The notes: a model not told the origin generated them from the letters alone. Positions 35,459 through 47,985 are shown, counted from the first letter of the stretch. The stretch is 64,000 nt of DNA from Rhineura floridana (GCF_030035675.1 NC_084487.1:65235986-65299985), one strand, 5' to 3'. Numbers and translations: made by a program.

Positions 35459-36179
35459 AACTCATATCAGCTCTTAGCCAGAGTATAGGGGTAAATATGC
35501 TATTGAGTTTGGCTAGAGAGTGAGAAGTCATGTGACCCAAGAAAGAGCCAATCAGTTGTTCACATTACTTTCTTAAGGGATATGCATGCCTTCCAATGAG
35601 ATCCATTCCAAGGTTGTGGGTTTTTTGCGGGGGGGGAACCCTTGTCTGTAGTGTTGCTGTCTGATCAGAAGCAATCTGAGGAGGGATGTTAGACAGGTTT
35701 ATATTTTCATCACTACTGAGTGGTGACATCTCTGGCATGGGCCAGTAGATTACCTTTCAGTAAGCTGACCTTTTCTGGCTCAGATCCTAAAAATTATATT
35801 TCATGATGAAGCATCAAACACATTGTGTTAACAGGTTCAGTAACACCCCCAGCTAACCTTCCTAGAGCACAAGAATTCAGTGGGATTTGGAGCATCCGAG
35901 TGGAATGGAATTTAATTGTAAAAGGACCCTGGATTCATTTAGTTAGATATAAGAAGTATATAGGGCCAAAACAACAACAGTTGGGTGCTTAATACCTCCT
36001 AGACTTATGAACATCTTGCTTTTTAAAAATGCTGGTGTGGACAAATTGAAAACATGCAACACTTGTGCCAGGAGTATAATTACAGTCCAGATGTTCAAAC
36101 CAAACACATACCATGTCCAGGTCAGACTGTTTTTCTATCTACACAGTATTGTCTAATTAGCAGTCGCCCTCCAAATTCT

Positions 36180-36300
36180 TAGTCAGAGGTCTTTCAGCTC
36201 ACCTGCTACTTGATGCTTTGAATGGGAGATGCTTAGCACTGAACCTGGGACTTCCTGCATGCAAAGCAAGTGCTCCTGAGCCATGGACCTTCTCCAACTA
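36180..36300 (-). mobile_element. tRNA-derived SINE, partial
   Basis: CACTGAACCTGGGACTTCCT, GCATGCAAAGCAAGTGCTCC and GAGCCATGGACCTTCTCC mark the reversed head; the body is short and diverged. Confidence 0.6.
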
Positions 36301-36609
36301 TGCATTTCAAAATCTAAGTAAACACCAAATAAAATTGTTCAATTTCAATATAAAACTACTCTAAAGTGAGAACGGCAAAAGGTCACCACGACATGATGCC
36401 TGCATGAGTAGAACTGTTTCAGGTTAGAAATAGCCCCCAGTCCTTCTACCTGGGTTCAGAAACAGGTCCTCAGGATTGGCCCTACAGTTAGGCAGAGTGA
36501 GGCAGCTGCCTCAGTGGGCTGGTCCATTGAGGGGGTGGTGGCATAGACCAATGATAAGGTACTGGAGAACAGAGCTATGTGCCTATCTTGCACATCCTAA
36601 GTCAGAAAT

Positions 36610-36728
36610 AGGGAACTTGTGGCCCTCCAGATGTTGCTATACTACAGCTTCCACCAGCCTTGGCCATTGACCATGGTGGCTTGGGATGATGAGAGCTGGA
36701 GTCCAAGAATTTATAGTTTCCCACCTCT
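36610..36728. repeat. Palindromic CCAGATGTTG-family repeat
   Basis: GTGGCCCTCCAGATGTTGCT on the left and GAGAGCTGGAGTCCAAGAA on the right, with centre CATTGACCATGGTGG. Confidence 0.7.
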
Positions 36729-37354
36729 GCCCTAAGCTACTCCATAGCTCACAGGTACAATGGAGGATGCTGATCCAGCTCCAGTACTGAAGTAAAATTT
36801 AACTGCCTGTCTGATTAGCTTCTCTCTGTGTGTGCGTGCACATGTGCGTGCGTGCATACCATGCTGTCTTTTACTTTAAGCAGCAAAACATGTTGAATTG
36901 GCCCTGCAAGTCCTGTATATACTATGGTGAATTTGTCATTTAGTGCTGATTTTATTCGGTGCTATTGACACGGCAAGGGACCATGTCGCTTGGCTAACTC
37001 CTCTGTTTCCTTCTCACAGTTAGTGGCAGTCACTTGGAAGCAGCTCTCTCACCACCTTGGTGAGGTATGAATTGGGTCTCATGACACAGATTGTATCAGT
37101 AATACTGAGCATGACTTTAAGAACCAAAGTGCGATGGCTAAGTTTCACCTATAGGACGCTCATGCGTGTACTGTTATGTGGATCGGTTTCACCTAAAACC
37201 TTTCCGTATTTGCCCATTTGTGGGGGAAGTGGGATGTGGGCACTTATGCTAAATTATTATTATTCAACCATGCAAACAAAGGCTGGCATACAAGTTAACC
37301 ACAGATAAAATCAAATTAAAAAAGCAATGAAAATTACAGCCAGCACTGGGTGAT

Positions 37355-37455
37355 ATCCTACTAAATCATACTCAGAGTAGAACCACTGAAATCAATGGAC
37401 AACTTACTTAAGTCTATTGATTTCAATGGGTCTACTCGGCGTGGTAATCATCCAC
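37355..37455. repeat. Palindromic ACTCAGAGTAGA...TCTACTCGG repeat
   Basis: CATACTCAGAGTAGAACC at the left and TTCAATGGGTCTACTC at the right are inverted halves around AGTCTATTGATTTC. Confidence 0.6.
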
Positions 37456-37461
37456 TGTCCA

Positions 37462-37520
37462 TAAAGAACATAAAAAAGCCCTGTTGAATCAGGTCAACCA
37501 AATGCCTCCAAGAAGCCCAC
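37462..37520 (-). mobile_element. CR1-type 3' end fragment
   Basis: The plus strand shows AAAGAACATAAAAAAGCCCTG and GAATCAGGTCAACCAAATG, a short reversed CR1 tail. Confidence 0.5.
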
Positions 37521-37529
37521 AAATAGGGC

Positions 37530-37705
37530 ATGAATGCAATAGTGTAAGGTCCCAAGTCACTGAGGCCACATGATATAGTTACTCTGTTGAAGCAAGCAGA
37601 TCTGGGTCTGGTCAGTGCCTGGATGGGTGACTACTTGGGAAACCCATGAGTTCCATGATGGAAGAAAGGTAGGATATAAATGTAATAAATAAAGAAATAA
37701 ACACT
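37530..37705 (+). mobile_element. 5S rRNA-derived SINE
   Basis: Contains GAAGCAAGCAGATCTGGGTC, TGGTCAGTGCCTGGATGGGT and ACTACTTGGGAAACCC, which follow the internal promoter and 3' part of vertebrate 5S rRNA. It ends in an L2-like tail GGTAGGATATAAATG and (AATAAA)n. Confidence 0.8.
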
Positions 37706-38699
37706 AGTGTTCACCAGGTCATAATTTCTTTATCACTGAGCCATAGCTTGCTTTGTTTACATGTGTGATGCAAATTTTATTCTCTGTGCTGTAGATTTTG
37801 TGTCCTATTTATTTTAGGCATATATTTTGTTTTTTGTACCACCCCATCTAGTTTATATTATGTCTGTGCGTTATTTTTACTTTTTGAAAAAAAATTATGG
37901 GTTGAATCCAACTAAGTCATACTCACTGTTGACGCACTGAAATTAAGAGTCTTAAATTAGTAATGTTCACTGATTTCAACAAGTCTACTCTGAGTAAGAC
38001 TAATATTAGATACAAGCCTACATGAAAAATTATTTGCAATTTACATTATTTGTATTTACATTACAAATGAAAAGTTTTAAATACTACTTTGATTTCATTT
38101 TATGTAGGGCTCTAATAAAGTTCACTTTCTCCATAGTACCTTTTTAAGGGGTTAACAAAAGATTTAAAAATCCCATACCTTGTAATATTTAAAATTTTCC
38201 CACACCTGTTTATAGCCCAGATATGTTGCTCCTTTGGCACCATTTTTAAGGCTTCTTTTTTCCTTTGCTTAATGATGCCAGCCAATCAGAGATCATGTGT
38301 GTTACATACCTAAATTTGATTATAATGCTCAAATCAGGATCTACTTAAAAAGCTGTCCCAAATGAGCACAGTGTGCTGGCCAAGCAGGCCTGTTCAGGTA
38401 GAGTATGATGCTGGTTCCATGTCCATGCTGGCTAGTAAAGGCCTATGGAAAAGTTAGCATTATAAGCTAACTGTATCTTTTGGGTTTACAGAATAGGACT
38501 TCTGGACTTTCTCAAAACTGTCATTACTAGGTAGGTACATTGTTCAGTCTTCAACCTGCTTTAGGCATACCTGAAAGACATTGCTTTCAAGGGTCCATGC
38601 CAGTCTGGTTGGTTACTGGTTTCTGTGAATAATACATTTGTGAACCTTATTTTATAATTTACACTTCCAAATGAATAAAGATGTTGTCTCTTGTTAATA

Positions 38700-38806
38700 C
38701 TGTCATTATTATTATATTTATATCCCACCTTTCCTCCAAGGAGCGCACGGTGGCATACATGATTCTCCCACTCCCTGTTTTATCCTCACAACAAGGCTAA
38801 GACTAA
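38700..38806 (-). mobile_element. MIR-like/CORE-SINE or LINE tail fragment
   Basis: The plus strand shows TTATATCCCACCTTTCCTCC, AGGAGCGCACGGTGGCATAC and TTTTATCCTCACAACAAGGC. This is the reversed CORE-SINE end also seen near 16.4 kb. Confidence 0.6.
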
Positions 38807-40042
38807 GGGCTTATCCAAACGGAGCGGGATAATCCACGGTTTCCATATTTGGTTTGTCATCTGATAGTGCTCACTTTGCCTTTTAGTTCACTCTTTCCCG
38901 ATTAAAAAAAAAGCTTTTTTGCACCCGCACATGCAGCGGTAAGACCCTACATTCTTTTCATTTTTTCCAAGCTCCGCCTCTAAAACCTCCCCCTATCAAC
39001 CAATTGGTCAGCAAAAAAATGACGTATGCTCCTCTCCCCCTTTGCAACGAAGCACAATATGGCTGTAAAGGAGTTCTCGCCAGGAAGGAAAGGGAGAAGG
39101 AGGGAGGTGGTCGGTTTCAGCCTGCCTCCTGAAAGCTTTGTCAATTTCATTCTACTGGCTGGGTTTTTTGCTTCAAATCATTTCGCTGCGGGAAGGAAAG
39201 GGAGAAGGAGGGGGGTGACACGTTTCTTGCTTTTTTGGAGAAATAAGTGCAATTGCCAGCATGTGTATTTCCTTAAATATCCATAAAGGCAGAAAAGCAT
39301 ACATTCGTTTAAGCATAATATCGCAAATACAAACAAGAAAGGGGCTGCTGGTCGGTTTCACGCCTGCCTCGGGAAAGCTTTGTCAATTTCATTCTCTATG
39401 GTTCTCCAGTCTCTAAGGAGATACGCATGCTGGCAATTGCACTTATTTCTCCAAAAAAGCAAGAAACCTGTCACACACACCTCCTTCTCCCTTTCCTTCC
39501 TGCTGTGAAATGATTTCAAACAAAAACCCCAGCCAGTAGAATGAAATTGACAAAGCTTTCCCGAGGCAGGCGTGAAACCGACCAGCAGCTCCTTTCTCGC
39601 TTGCTGTGCATTGCAGATCTCACCCAGAGTGGCCGCCCAGTTTGCAGACTGGCAAAAAATAAAATGCATCTGCGCAGTAGTTGCACACACACACACCCAA
39701 CACCCCACCATTGCGATGATTGGTTCAATTTTCCTGGGCTTATTCTCACACATGCGCAAAAGTGCAGATACGTGATTGGCTGGAATGAGGAGAAGGGGCA
39801 AGGGGAAATGCCCAAGAACCACCCGTCAGCTGTAAAGTCCGTGGTATTGCATCCTACCTCCTGAAGACACAGCGGATGATTCCCAATTTTAAACAGCAAA
39901 TCGCATTTTTGCCGGTATTGCAAGGAGCGGATTTAACCCGCGAAAATGCGTAACAGTGTGAGACGTCATTTGGATGACCGAAAAATAACGAACACACATA
40001 GCGGGCGTGTCACACATTTTGCAGTCGTCTGGATGAGCCCTA
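38806..40042. mobile_element. Large terminal-inverted-repeat element with an internal long hairpin
   Basis: The outer ends AGGGCTTATCCAAACG and CGTCTGGATGAGCCCT are inverted with two mismatches. About 1.24 kb. Inside, about 39108-39280 and 39410-39590 are long inverted copies (for example GCTTTGTCAATTTCATTCT against AGAATGAAATTGACAAAGC). No transposase-like frame is seen. CATTTTCGCGGGTTAA-type CpG-rich ends suggest recent, undecayed sequence. Confidence 0.7.
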
Positions 40043-40155
40043 AGTTGGTTGATCTTATGTCCCATTGAAATCAATGGGACCCAAGTTAGTCATGGCTATC
40101 TTCTTTTCATGTTAATGTTAATGGGGCCCAAGTGCAACTCACTTAGTCTAGATCC
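40040..40155. repeat. Short palindromic CCCATTGAAATCAATGGG repeat
   Basis: CCCATTGAAATCAATGGG is a perfect 18-base palindrome, flanked by GTTGGTTGATCTTATG and ACCCAAGTTAGTCATGGC. Related diverged copies with the TCAATGGG core lie near 16.05, 37.37-37.45, 37.9-38.0, 48.15-48.25 and 62.6 kb. Confidence 0.6.
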
Positions 40156-40344
40156 ATCTCATTGTTTTTGGAATGAACTACTTTGCTTCCTGCAGTTCAA
40201 TAAATATGCATGTGAAGGTTGCAACTGTTAGTGTGGGCACCGTTTTCTCTGCACAGATGTATTTCTTTACCAAAAGCAACCATAACGGCAAATGTCATGC
40301 AACTCTCATGAATTTCATGTCTAGAAAATTCTTTATAACCTTCC

Positions 40345-40400
40345 AAAGCAAAATAATAATAAAATAAAATAAAATAGAATAAAATAAAATAACAATAATA
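40345..40400. repeat. (AATAAAATAA)n low-complexity tract
   Basis: A-rich run of AATAAAAT units with AATAATAA at the end. Confidence 0.85.
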
Positions 40401-41234
40401 ATCCCCCCTTCAGGTGACTCAGAAATATTTGAATCCATTCCAATTTGGGTAAACCTTTGTACATGTCTGCATATAACTAGTAAAACAAGGTTGCTGTCAC
40501 GTGTGACTTTTATATGAAACATAGCTGATTCAAATGTATGTTTTGCTGCCTTTTCTTAATAATTTGGTATGACCATACAATACAATTGTAACCTAATATG
40601 GAGGTATTTAATATAATAATTCACAAACCATTACATAAGATAAAAGGACTATGGGGACAGATGAATCTGATGAAGATGTAAAATGTGTCGATTATTTTCC
40701 CCAACAGTCTCTTAACTTATAGCATATTGCAATTGGGTACCTTTCATGCAATTCAGCTTTAATAAAGCTTTGGATGTAGAATGTCATTTTACAAATATAG
40801 TGCAAGAAGCAGGCCTAAAGAGAAAGGGAGTGGGGGGGGCAAAATCCCAAGGGCCCAGATCTCTGGAGGGTCCAGGCCTTTGGGAGCCTAGTCTGTGAAA
40901 AAGCAAACAATACATTACAAAATAAATTTTAGTATCTCTGCAGACCCGCCTCACATATTGCAGCATAGTAGGAGGGCGGAAAAAAATAAAGCCTGTGCAA
41001 TAATCATATTAATTTATGAAATGTAGGCAGTTGTGTTATGTTAAATGAAATAATTGCTGGAAGAACAGAGGTAGTTGTATCACAAGGATTTTTGTTTGTT
41101 TTTGAGGTAAATGAAAATGTAAGATTTGAAATCAGATTTTGGGGGTCATCTACAGTCAGCAAGGTGCAACTTTAAATAGTAGTTTCAAAAGCATGAGAGG
41201 AAGATGAAAGAATATTTATATCAATGGTGATTTA

Positions 41235-41325
41235 CTAGTGGCCCTCCAGATATTGTTGGACTCCAGCTCCCATCAGCCCCAGCCAGCATGGGCAATGGTC
41301 AGGGATGATGGAAGTTGTATTGGAT
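41235..41325. repeat. Palindromic CCAGATGTTG-family repeat, one arm shortened
   Basis: GTGGCCCTCCAGATATTGTT and CTCCAGCTCCCATCAGCCC on the left; GATGATGGAAGTTGTA on the right. Confidence 0.65.
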
Positions 41326-41860
41326 GCACAAGAGTGCAGCCCCGGAAGCTGGGAAGGAAATGAGACAACTAGACCAATGTATGGGTTAAAAATAGGCCAC
41401 AGCTTTATTGGTTACAGCAAGTAAGCAGGACTGGCATAGTATAGAGCAAGGATTCAAACAACCCACCTGGTACTCAAAAACCATGCCCAGTGTGTGCTGG
41501 GCCCACCCATGGGAGTTACAGCATAATGGTCCCTATAGTGGTGCAGGCCAAATATCTGGAAACCCACTGGCAGCCTGAGGTGTGTGACATAAGGTTTGGC
41601 TCCCTGAGCTAGGGTGTGGCATAGTACGCCCATCCCAAGATCCATTATGGGGGTCTCCTTCAGTTGATCCTGCCCAATGCCATTTTCCAACAAATTATGC
41701 CAAATTTAACATCAACATCTAATAACAAATGTTCTTACTGAGGGAAAAGTGAAAAACCTCCAGTTGAAGCCAATTGACCAATTGGACCAACTGAAGTTGT
41801 GAGTAAAATTCCTTTCCAACCCTGTTAACCAGCAGCCAACTGAGTTCCCAGCAAGACCTA

Positions 41861-42498
41861 GGCTGCTTTCACACATGGGGCTGATGGCGTTAGTTTAACG
41901 GATATAAAAGATAGCGCTTCTGTCCCAATTTCTAAAATCCCTTTCACACTGCAATACCTTTTCAGCCTATATGCTGGCATTTCATGCAACGGTCTTTCAC
42001 ACGGCTTGTTTTCGTCCCTCACCCATGCACACTGTTCCCCACTGTGTAGGTGGTCTAAGATCTTGTCCCATCGCCATGCAAGCACTCTCCCTTTAGGATC
42101 TGACTTTTTAAATTGTTTTAGTTGTATCAAGACAGGGGTGTGTGTGGGAAATGCTGCCGCTATCTGTGCCAATGCCGGAATACCAGTACAGCGTTCATCA
42201 GGCAAAAAACAACAACCCCTGCTTGACTAAAGGGCGGGAATGCACTGCATGCTGGGATGCCTGTCATGTGAGTGGCTGCAGCTAAGTGAAAAACTCCAGC
42301 TTTCTTCCAGGTTCCCAGCCTAGCTAATGGATTATTTCTGGTATCATTTATAATGCAAATTTGCGCTAAACTTCCACTACATTCCACTAGAATTCTGGAG
42401 CTAGCTTGTGTGTCGTGTGAAAGATCAAATATAATGCACAAATTACCAGGTAAGAAATCGTCAGAATAACAGAATAAAGTGCAGTGTGAAAGCACCCC
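41861..42498. mobile_element. 638-bp TIR element (possible hAT derivative)
   Basis: The left end GGCTGCTTTCACACATGGGG pairs with the right end GCAGTGTGAAAGCACCCC. Internal CTTTCACACTGCAATACC and GTGTCGTGTGAAAGATC repeat the motif inward. There is no ORF resembling a transposase. Confidence 0.6.
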
Positions 42499-43654
42499 TA
42501 GAACTGAGGGAGGGAGGGTGGGTAAGCTCTGGTGAGAAGAAGTCCAGTCTTCCAGAAGACAGGCCCTTTTATGCATGATGCCACCCCGCCCCCAGCCAGG
42601 AAGAGAGCCCTTCCCTGCTGTCTGGTGCCACTGAACTCACTACACAAAATGGTCCTGCCATGGAGGCACGGCGAAGAACCGAGAACTGTAATCCAACAAC
42701 ATCTGGAGGGCTACAGGATCGGTACTCCTACCTTAATATAAAGACTGCTTCTGAGAACTATTTATCCAGTCACAAAGAGTCAACATGTTTTACACATTGT
42801 GAGCTTCATCTTTTAACTGCTGCTGGCTTGGTGATGCTTCTCAAAATAATACAGACATATTCTAGAATTTGAGATTACAAGACTGATGATACCTGATTAT
42901 GAAAGCTGTGTGAACTGCTATCAAGCAGAAATAAAACTATGTTCCACATGTCCCTCCCTAAGCAATTCATCAAATACTTGAAAGTAGATTTATAATAAAT
43001 GAAGAACACGTGTTTTGAATGAGCCAAATGAAACAGGAGCTGCACAACATGGCTTGCCAAGAATATGAACAGCTGTGGGTATCACCTCTGCCTCCTGTTC
43101 TGCATTAAAAAGAACTGTTATTCCTTTAGGTTGACAGGTGAATTTACTATACAGTTGGTCTTTGTGATGTCCCTATAGTTTGATAACTGTAAATATGGTA
43201 ATATAGGGCACCCAGACACAAAGTAACAATAAGCCATAGGGAGACTAAGGCGAAGTCTCTAGCAGTATTGTTTACAGGGAGTGGCTGGTGGTGCTGCCTA
43301 GCAGTTGGATCTTGTGAGATCTGTGCTAGAGTGTGTGAGAGAACAAATAAAAACCAAGATCCTGACAGGTGGTGGCCCTGGTGGGAGCATCTCAGGTACA
43401 GCCAGCTGTGGGATCGTCACAGTCTTCACCAAAGAAATGTTCTCAGCCTATTTTTGCCTAGCATATCCCATTAAACCCTTTCCCACACTGACACTCTGAT
43501 TTTGGTTTTTAATTCTGAAGCATTTTTCATTGGGCTTAGTGGGTTTTTAAAATTTTGTTTCATTAAACAGTATATCTATATGGCATACCACAATCTGCTT
43601 TTGAGGTCCGTTCAGTTTGAAAAATGTTTTGCCAATCAACACTGATTAGATTGA

Positions 43655-43775
43655 TTGTATTTCTGTACTGCTTTTCTCTCACATGGAATCCAAGATGGCT
43701 TACAAACAATAAACAACATGAATAGCAATAAATGTAACAATAGAAGATCAACACTGAAAAAGCACTATTCCAAAT
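43655..43775 (-). mobile_element. Short L2-like tail fragment
   Basis: The plus strand shows TTGTATTTCTGTACTGCTTT and CCAAGATGGCTTACAAACAA, a diverged reversed LINE tail. Confidence 0.5.
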
Positions 43776-44324
43776 TCTCCTGGGGTGCAGCACATTAGTT
43801 TCACTGTTGGTTAGAGTCCAGCCTTTGCCCCACAACCGGAATGAAGACCCGAGAAAGCAATTTGTTAAAAGTTATATTTATTAAAATGTAACACGTGGAA
43901 GCTTTATGCCAAACCAAACAGACATATGGGCAAGCATAACCTGAAATGGAGCTACCCCGAAATAATGGTTGGGAGCAACCTTATCAGCAATAGCCCATGA
44001 CAATATTGTGATGCATTCTGTATTTGGGGCTCAATAACATTTATATGTGGCTTATTTGCTCAAATGCTGCTAAGAAAGCACTGTAAGTTTATGCATTCTC
44101 TTTCACAGGCATTTTTACATGCCACTGGATTTATTGGGCCTTTTATCTGGGGTGGAGATTTGTTTACTGGTATTTCTGTTTGATACATGTAAATAATTGC
44201 AATTTCCAATAAAATATTATACATACATATACAGTCCTTTTTTTGTGATGGTACTACCCATAACAATAATTTTGTGCTGGCACCCAAGGTATGATTACTG
44301 GCACCTTATTTTTAACAACAACCC

Positions 44325-44346
44325 AAAATCTCTCTCTCTCTCTCTC
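44325..44346. repeat. (TC)n microsatellite
   Basis: About eleven CT/TC units. Confidence 0.9.
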
Positions 44347-45727
44347 GTATACAGTCACACAGGTTATAGTAAAATTGGGAAATCAGTTGGCCTTGAGATT
44401 TGTACTGATGTTTCCTTGTGGCTTCCAAAAATCTTAAGAATTACTTGCAAATGTCAGCATTCACAAGCTTCTTATAGTGACAGTAGGATAATACAGTACC
44501 AGTTGTGTCAAAAATAGTGAGCAAGCGTTCAGGTTTGCCAGAACTCTTCTTCAAGCTGGATGTTAAGCAATGTAACAAACAAACAAAATGGGGGGGGGGA
44601 GAGATGGAAAGAAAACGTTGGGATTGATGTAAAAGTCCCCATATCTCAAGTCTGTAGTAATCTTAAATGGAGGAACGATGTGTTATGGAGATTTAGTTTG
44701 CAAATTATACCCTGCTAGGTGCAAAACGGATTTCAGGATATCTGGAGCTCCTGAAACAACAAAACAATGACTGTTCTCTCATTTTTTGAAGATAACAAAA
44801 CTGCAGTTATTTGGATCAATCTCCAGTGCTAAGCAGAACACATGGATCCTTCATGAGGCAGAAGTAAGGAGCAATGATGTAGGCCTTATACTGGCAAAGA
44901 TGGAGAATAAAGGGTCAATATAAGCCAAACTGGGTACTGTTGTCTAGATATCATGTAACCTAAAAGCAAAAGTTCAATGTTTAGGTTGTACTGGAGGCAG
45001 GTCCATTAGGATGAATGGAACACTGCCTCCTCGACCTCAGTCTGCCCTCAGCCAGTCAGTGGGTGGCTGTGCCTGTCATTGGCTCTGGCCTCATTGTCTT
45101 CCACCCTACCAGTTCCAATGGGCATGCGTAGCAGCCACTGGTAGAATTTCCTCTAGATCTAGAATTCCTCTCCTAGATAGCTAAATTTAGTATTTTCCAT
45201 AACACACACAAAAGGTAAATCTGAAATGTATTGTAATATATATCATTTATCAGGCCCTTACATTCTGAGAATGAGCAACAAAAGGAGTTAAGAAGTTTTG
45301 GTGTTTCACTTTTTGACATTTCCAAAAGAGTGTAGTGGATGGGTGGGGACTGTCCAGTTTGTCCTTTATCTTGCCTCTATATCCAATAGGGAGTAAAAAC
45401 CACCCTTCCTGCCTTGTCCACCAGGCACATCTGCCCCACTTTTGATACCCTCCCCATTCATGCATGAGTTTAATGTCTGACTAAAATCCAACAAGCATAG
45501 GGCCAAATTTTGCAACTGACGGGTGGAAATTGATCACAAATCTTGGCCTCTGCATGTACATAGGGGCTGCCTGGGAGAGGAAAAGACAGGGAAGCCTCCT
45601 TGCACCAACCCCCTTTTGCCTGTGCTTCGTAGGCAATGTGAATTAAGAACATGCTGAACCCTTTCCCAGTGTTAAAATCAATGAGGCTCAAAGAATAACT
45701 CCAGCTGGATCATGCCCTATGTCAACT

Positions 45728-45815
45728 TGGTGCCCTCCAGATGTTTTGGACTACAGCTCCCATCATTCCTGACCACTGACCATGATGGCTGGGCCTAACG
45801 GAATTCATAGTCTGT
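45728..45815. repeat. Palindromic CCAGATGTTG-family repeat, partial
   Basis: GGTGCCCTCCAGATGTTTTG, ACTACAGCTCCCATCATTCC and CATGATGGCTGGGCC. The right arm is decayed. Confidence 0.6.
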
Positions 45816-47080
45816 TTTTGCAAACTTTACAAAGCTAACTGACAGAATTGTATATAGGAGACAACACAGCACTGAGAATTTTATTGTATAATAAAATGTA
45901 AAACTTTATTTTTTTCCAGCTTTAGAAAAGTAATAGGAATGTGAGACAGTTTTTTAAATCCTATGTACAATTACTAAATGCACTGCAAAACAGAACAAGA
46001 AAACCAATAATCTCTGGTCATCACACATTGGTTTAAAGAGCCCCAAGTGTCCCTGAAAAGCTTCTATGCGCTAAATAAAAGCTGAAAAATCTCCACAGTG
46101 TCAGAGAGGTGAGTTTTCAGCTGTTCAGGATCACAAGATAATATTTCAACTACCATAAAGCAAAGAGTCAAAACAGAACATACATTTAGGGAAAGGTTGT
46201 GATAATCCTGGAAGTCATCCACTTCAATCAACCACATTTTCTTAACTCAGTTGAGTCTATGGATGGCAGCTTTTCAACACCATCAACCACAAAAAGGACA
46301 GCAAATTTACACACTGAATTTTATACCCTTGAGGAATATAAATACTTTATATTTGGCTCATTTAGAAGTTATTATTATAAGGTAACTTAGAGGTATGGGA
46401 ATGCATCCAGAGCATTTTCTTAAAGGAAGGTAATATACCCTGAACAAAGAAGTGATCGATGAGCAAAAGCAAGTTTCTGCAAACTTACAAGAAACCGAGA
46501 GCATAAATTCAATGCACAATCAAAAGAACTTGTCTATTATTTTCAATGGCATATCATTTGGATGTGCACTTGAATATGTATCTTAGTTCACATCTGGATG
46601 AGAATAAGCATACCACTGAAAGAAATAGATTGGGTACATACCCTACTTACATGCAAGGTTTCTGCTACAAATCTGAAAGTCTGATTCTGTGGATAGATTG
46701 CCATTTTTGAATTGGGACTCATGGCTATAATTCTGAAATAATCTGCTCATGTGTAGAATCATGGGCCTATATGAAGGTATACGGTGTGGATGTTTCAGAA
46801 TTGTGGGCACAATCCAGAGAATATAGTCACAACTAATGGCCACTTCACACATTGGCCAGAATCCCATGCAGAGTTAATCCCACACATTAAAGCCAATTGA
46901 AATTAATGGTTTTAAGAACACTTGTACTGTTGGGTTGTGGTCATGATGTTTTTTAAGATAAGCATTGCAAAACATTTCATATATACATTTAACGTATGAA
47001 TCAAAAAGTGTTTTGAAATGGAATCGCTACAGAAAAGAGAGCCAGAATTGGCCACACCTTCCTCCCATTGTATATACTAA

Positions 47081-47510
47081 AGCCTGGTTCACATGGCTCA
47101 GTAAGGCAAACTATGGCTTACCAGAATTGTGCAAATGTGTGGGCTCCTAGAAAGTTTCTCACAGCTGCTTTGCTTGTCTCTGGTCTCTATTACTCCTGTG
47201 CCATGCTGAATTAAGCCAAGGTTTGGCTTAGCATGTCATCCAGAACCTGGGCTTGTAGTAAAGCTCCATCTTTACTAACCATGAGCTGTAGCCAATGTTT
47301 GTTCTTGCCTCCAGCTTGTGGTTAGTGAGGAGAAAGCTTAAGCATGAACCGAGGTTCAGAAGACATGCTAAGCAAATCCTTGACTTAACTTTATGTGGCA
47401 TGGGAATAAAAAAGACCACAGAGAAGCAAAGCAGCTGTGAGCACATTTGCACGGTCGCAATAAGCCATAGTAACAAATATGCTTTTGCCTCAGTGTAAAG
47501 TGAAAAGTAG
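47081..47510. mobile_element. Palindromic element of about 430 bp
   Basis: The left part CATGGCTCAGTAAGGCAAAC and CTATGGCTTA is mirrored by CAATAAGCCATAGTAAC and TTTGCCTCAGTGTAAAG at the right. Further inner pairs (AGCAGCTGTGAG against CTCACAGCTGCT) are exact. Non-autonomous DNA transposon. Confidence 0.6.
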
Positions 47511-47592
47511 CCTTAGAACTAAACATTACGAGAGACATAGAAAGCAGAAGCCCACCCGTTTCTCTTCCTAATTTCCTAACATCCAGTATAAC

Positions 47593-47985
47593 ACCGAAGA
47601 ACTTAAGAGCAGCCCTGCTGAAAAGGTGAAAGGCCTATCTAGTCTAGCATCCTGTTTCACACAGGATCCAAGCAGATGCCCGAGAACCCCACAAGGAGAA
47701 CATGAGGACAACAGCTCGCTCCCACCATTGCTCCCCAGCACCTGGTATTGAGAGATATGCTGGCTCTGAACCTGGAGATATCGCCATCATAACGTCTAGC
47801 CATTGATAGACTTGCCCTCTATGAATTTGTCTAATCCCCTTCTAAAGCCATCTGAGCTAGTGGTGATCACTACCATCTTGTGGCAGCAAAAATCAGTTTA
47901 ACTATAAGCTATGTGAAGAAGTACTTCCTTTTGTCTGTCCTGAATCTCCTGCCAGTCAGCTTCATTAGATGACCCCAGGTTTAAT
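47593..47985 (-). mobile_element. CR1-type LINE 3' region
   Basis: On the plus strand the reverse of the CR1 tail appears (GAACTTAAGAGCAGCCCTGC), followed by about 390 bases of typical CR1 3' sequence with AGAACCCCACAAGGAGAAC and CTTCCTTTTGTCTGTCCTG. Confidence 0.75.

Larger units (their letters stand above)
35460..37350. other. No gene; scattered repeats
   Basis: Contains the SINE fragment at 36.2 kb and a palindromic repeat at 36.6 kb; a TG/CG-alternating tract at 36826-36858. No credible coding sequence. Confidence 0.5.
42500..47080. other. No gene recognised; mostly unassigned intergenic DNA
   Basis: Holds a LINE tail (43.66 kb), a (TC)n run (44.33 kb) and a palindromic repeat (45.73 kb). 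ORFs are short and without recognised domains. It lies just downstream of PTPRQ, in the likely regulatory interval. Confidence 0.5.

Noticed and set aside
39358-39923. Minus-strand ORFs of 154 and 135 codons and opposite-strand partners
   Set aside because: They lie in the inverted arms of the 1.2-kb TIR element, show no transposase motif, and are open on both strands because the arms mirror each other.
41330-41700. Possible LTR fragment with AATAAAGCTGTGG on the minus strand
   Set aside because: A poly(A)-like motif alone is weak; I found no matching ends or target duplication, so I did not call it.
42160-42576. Minus-strand ORF of 138 codons
   Set aside because: It runs across the right half of the TIR element at 41.9-42.5 kb and has no recognised domain.
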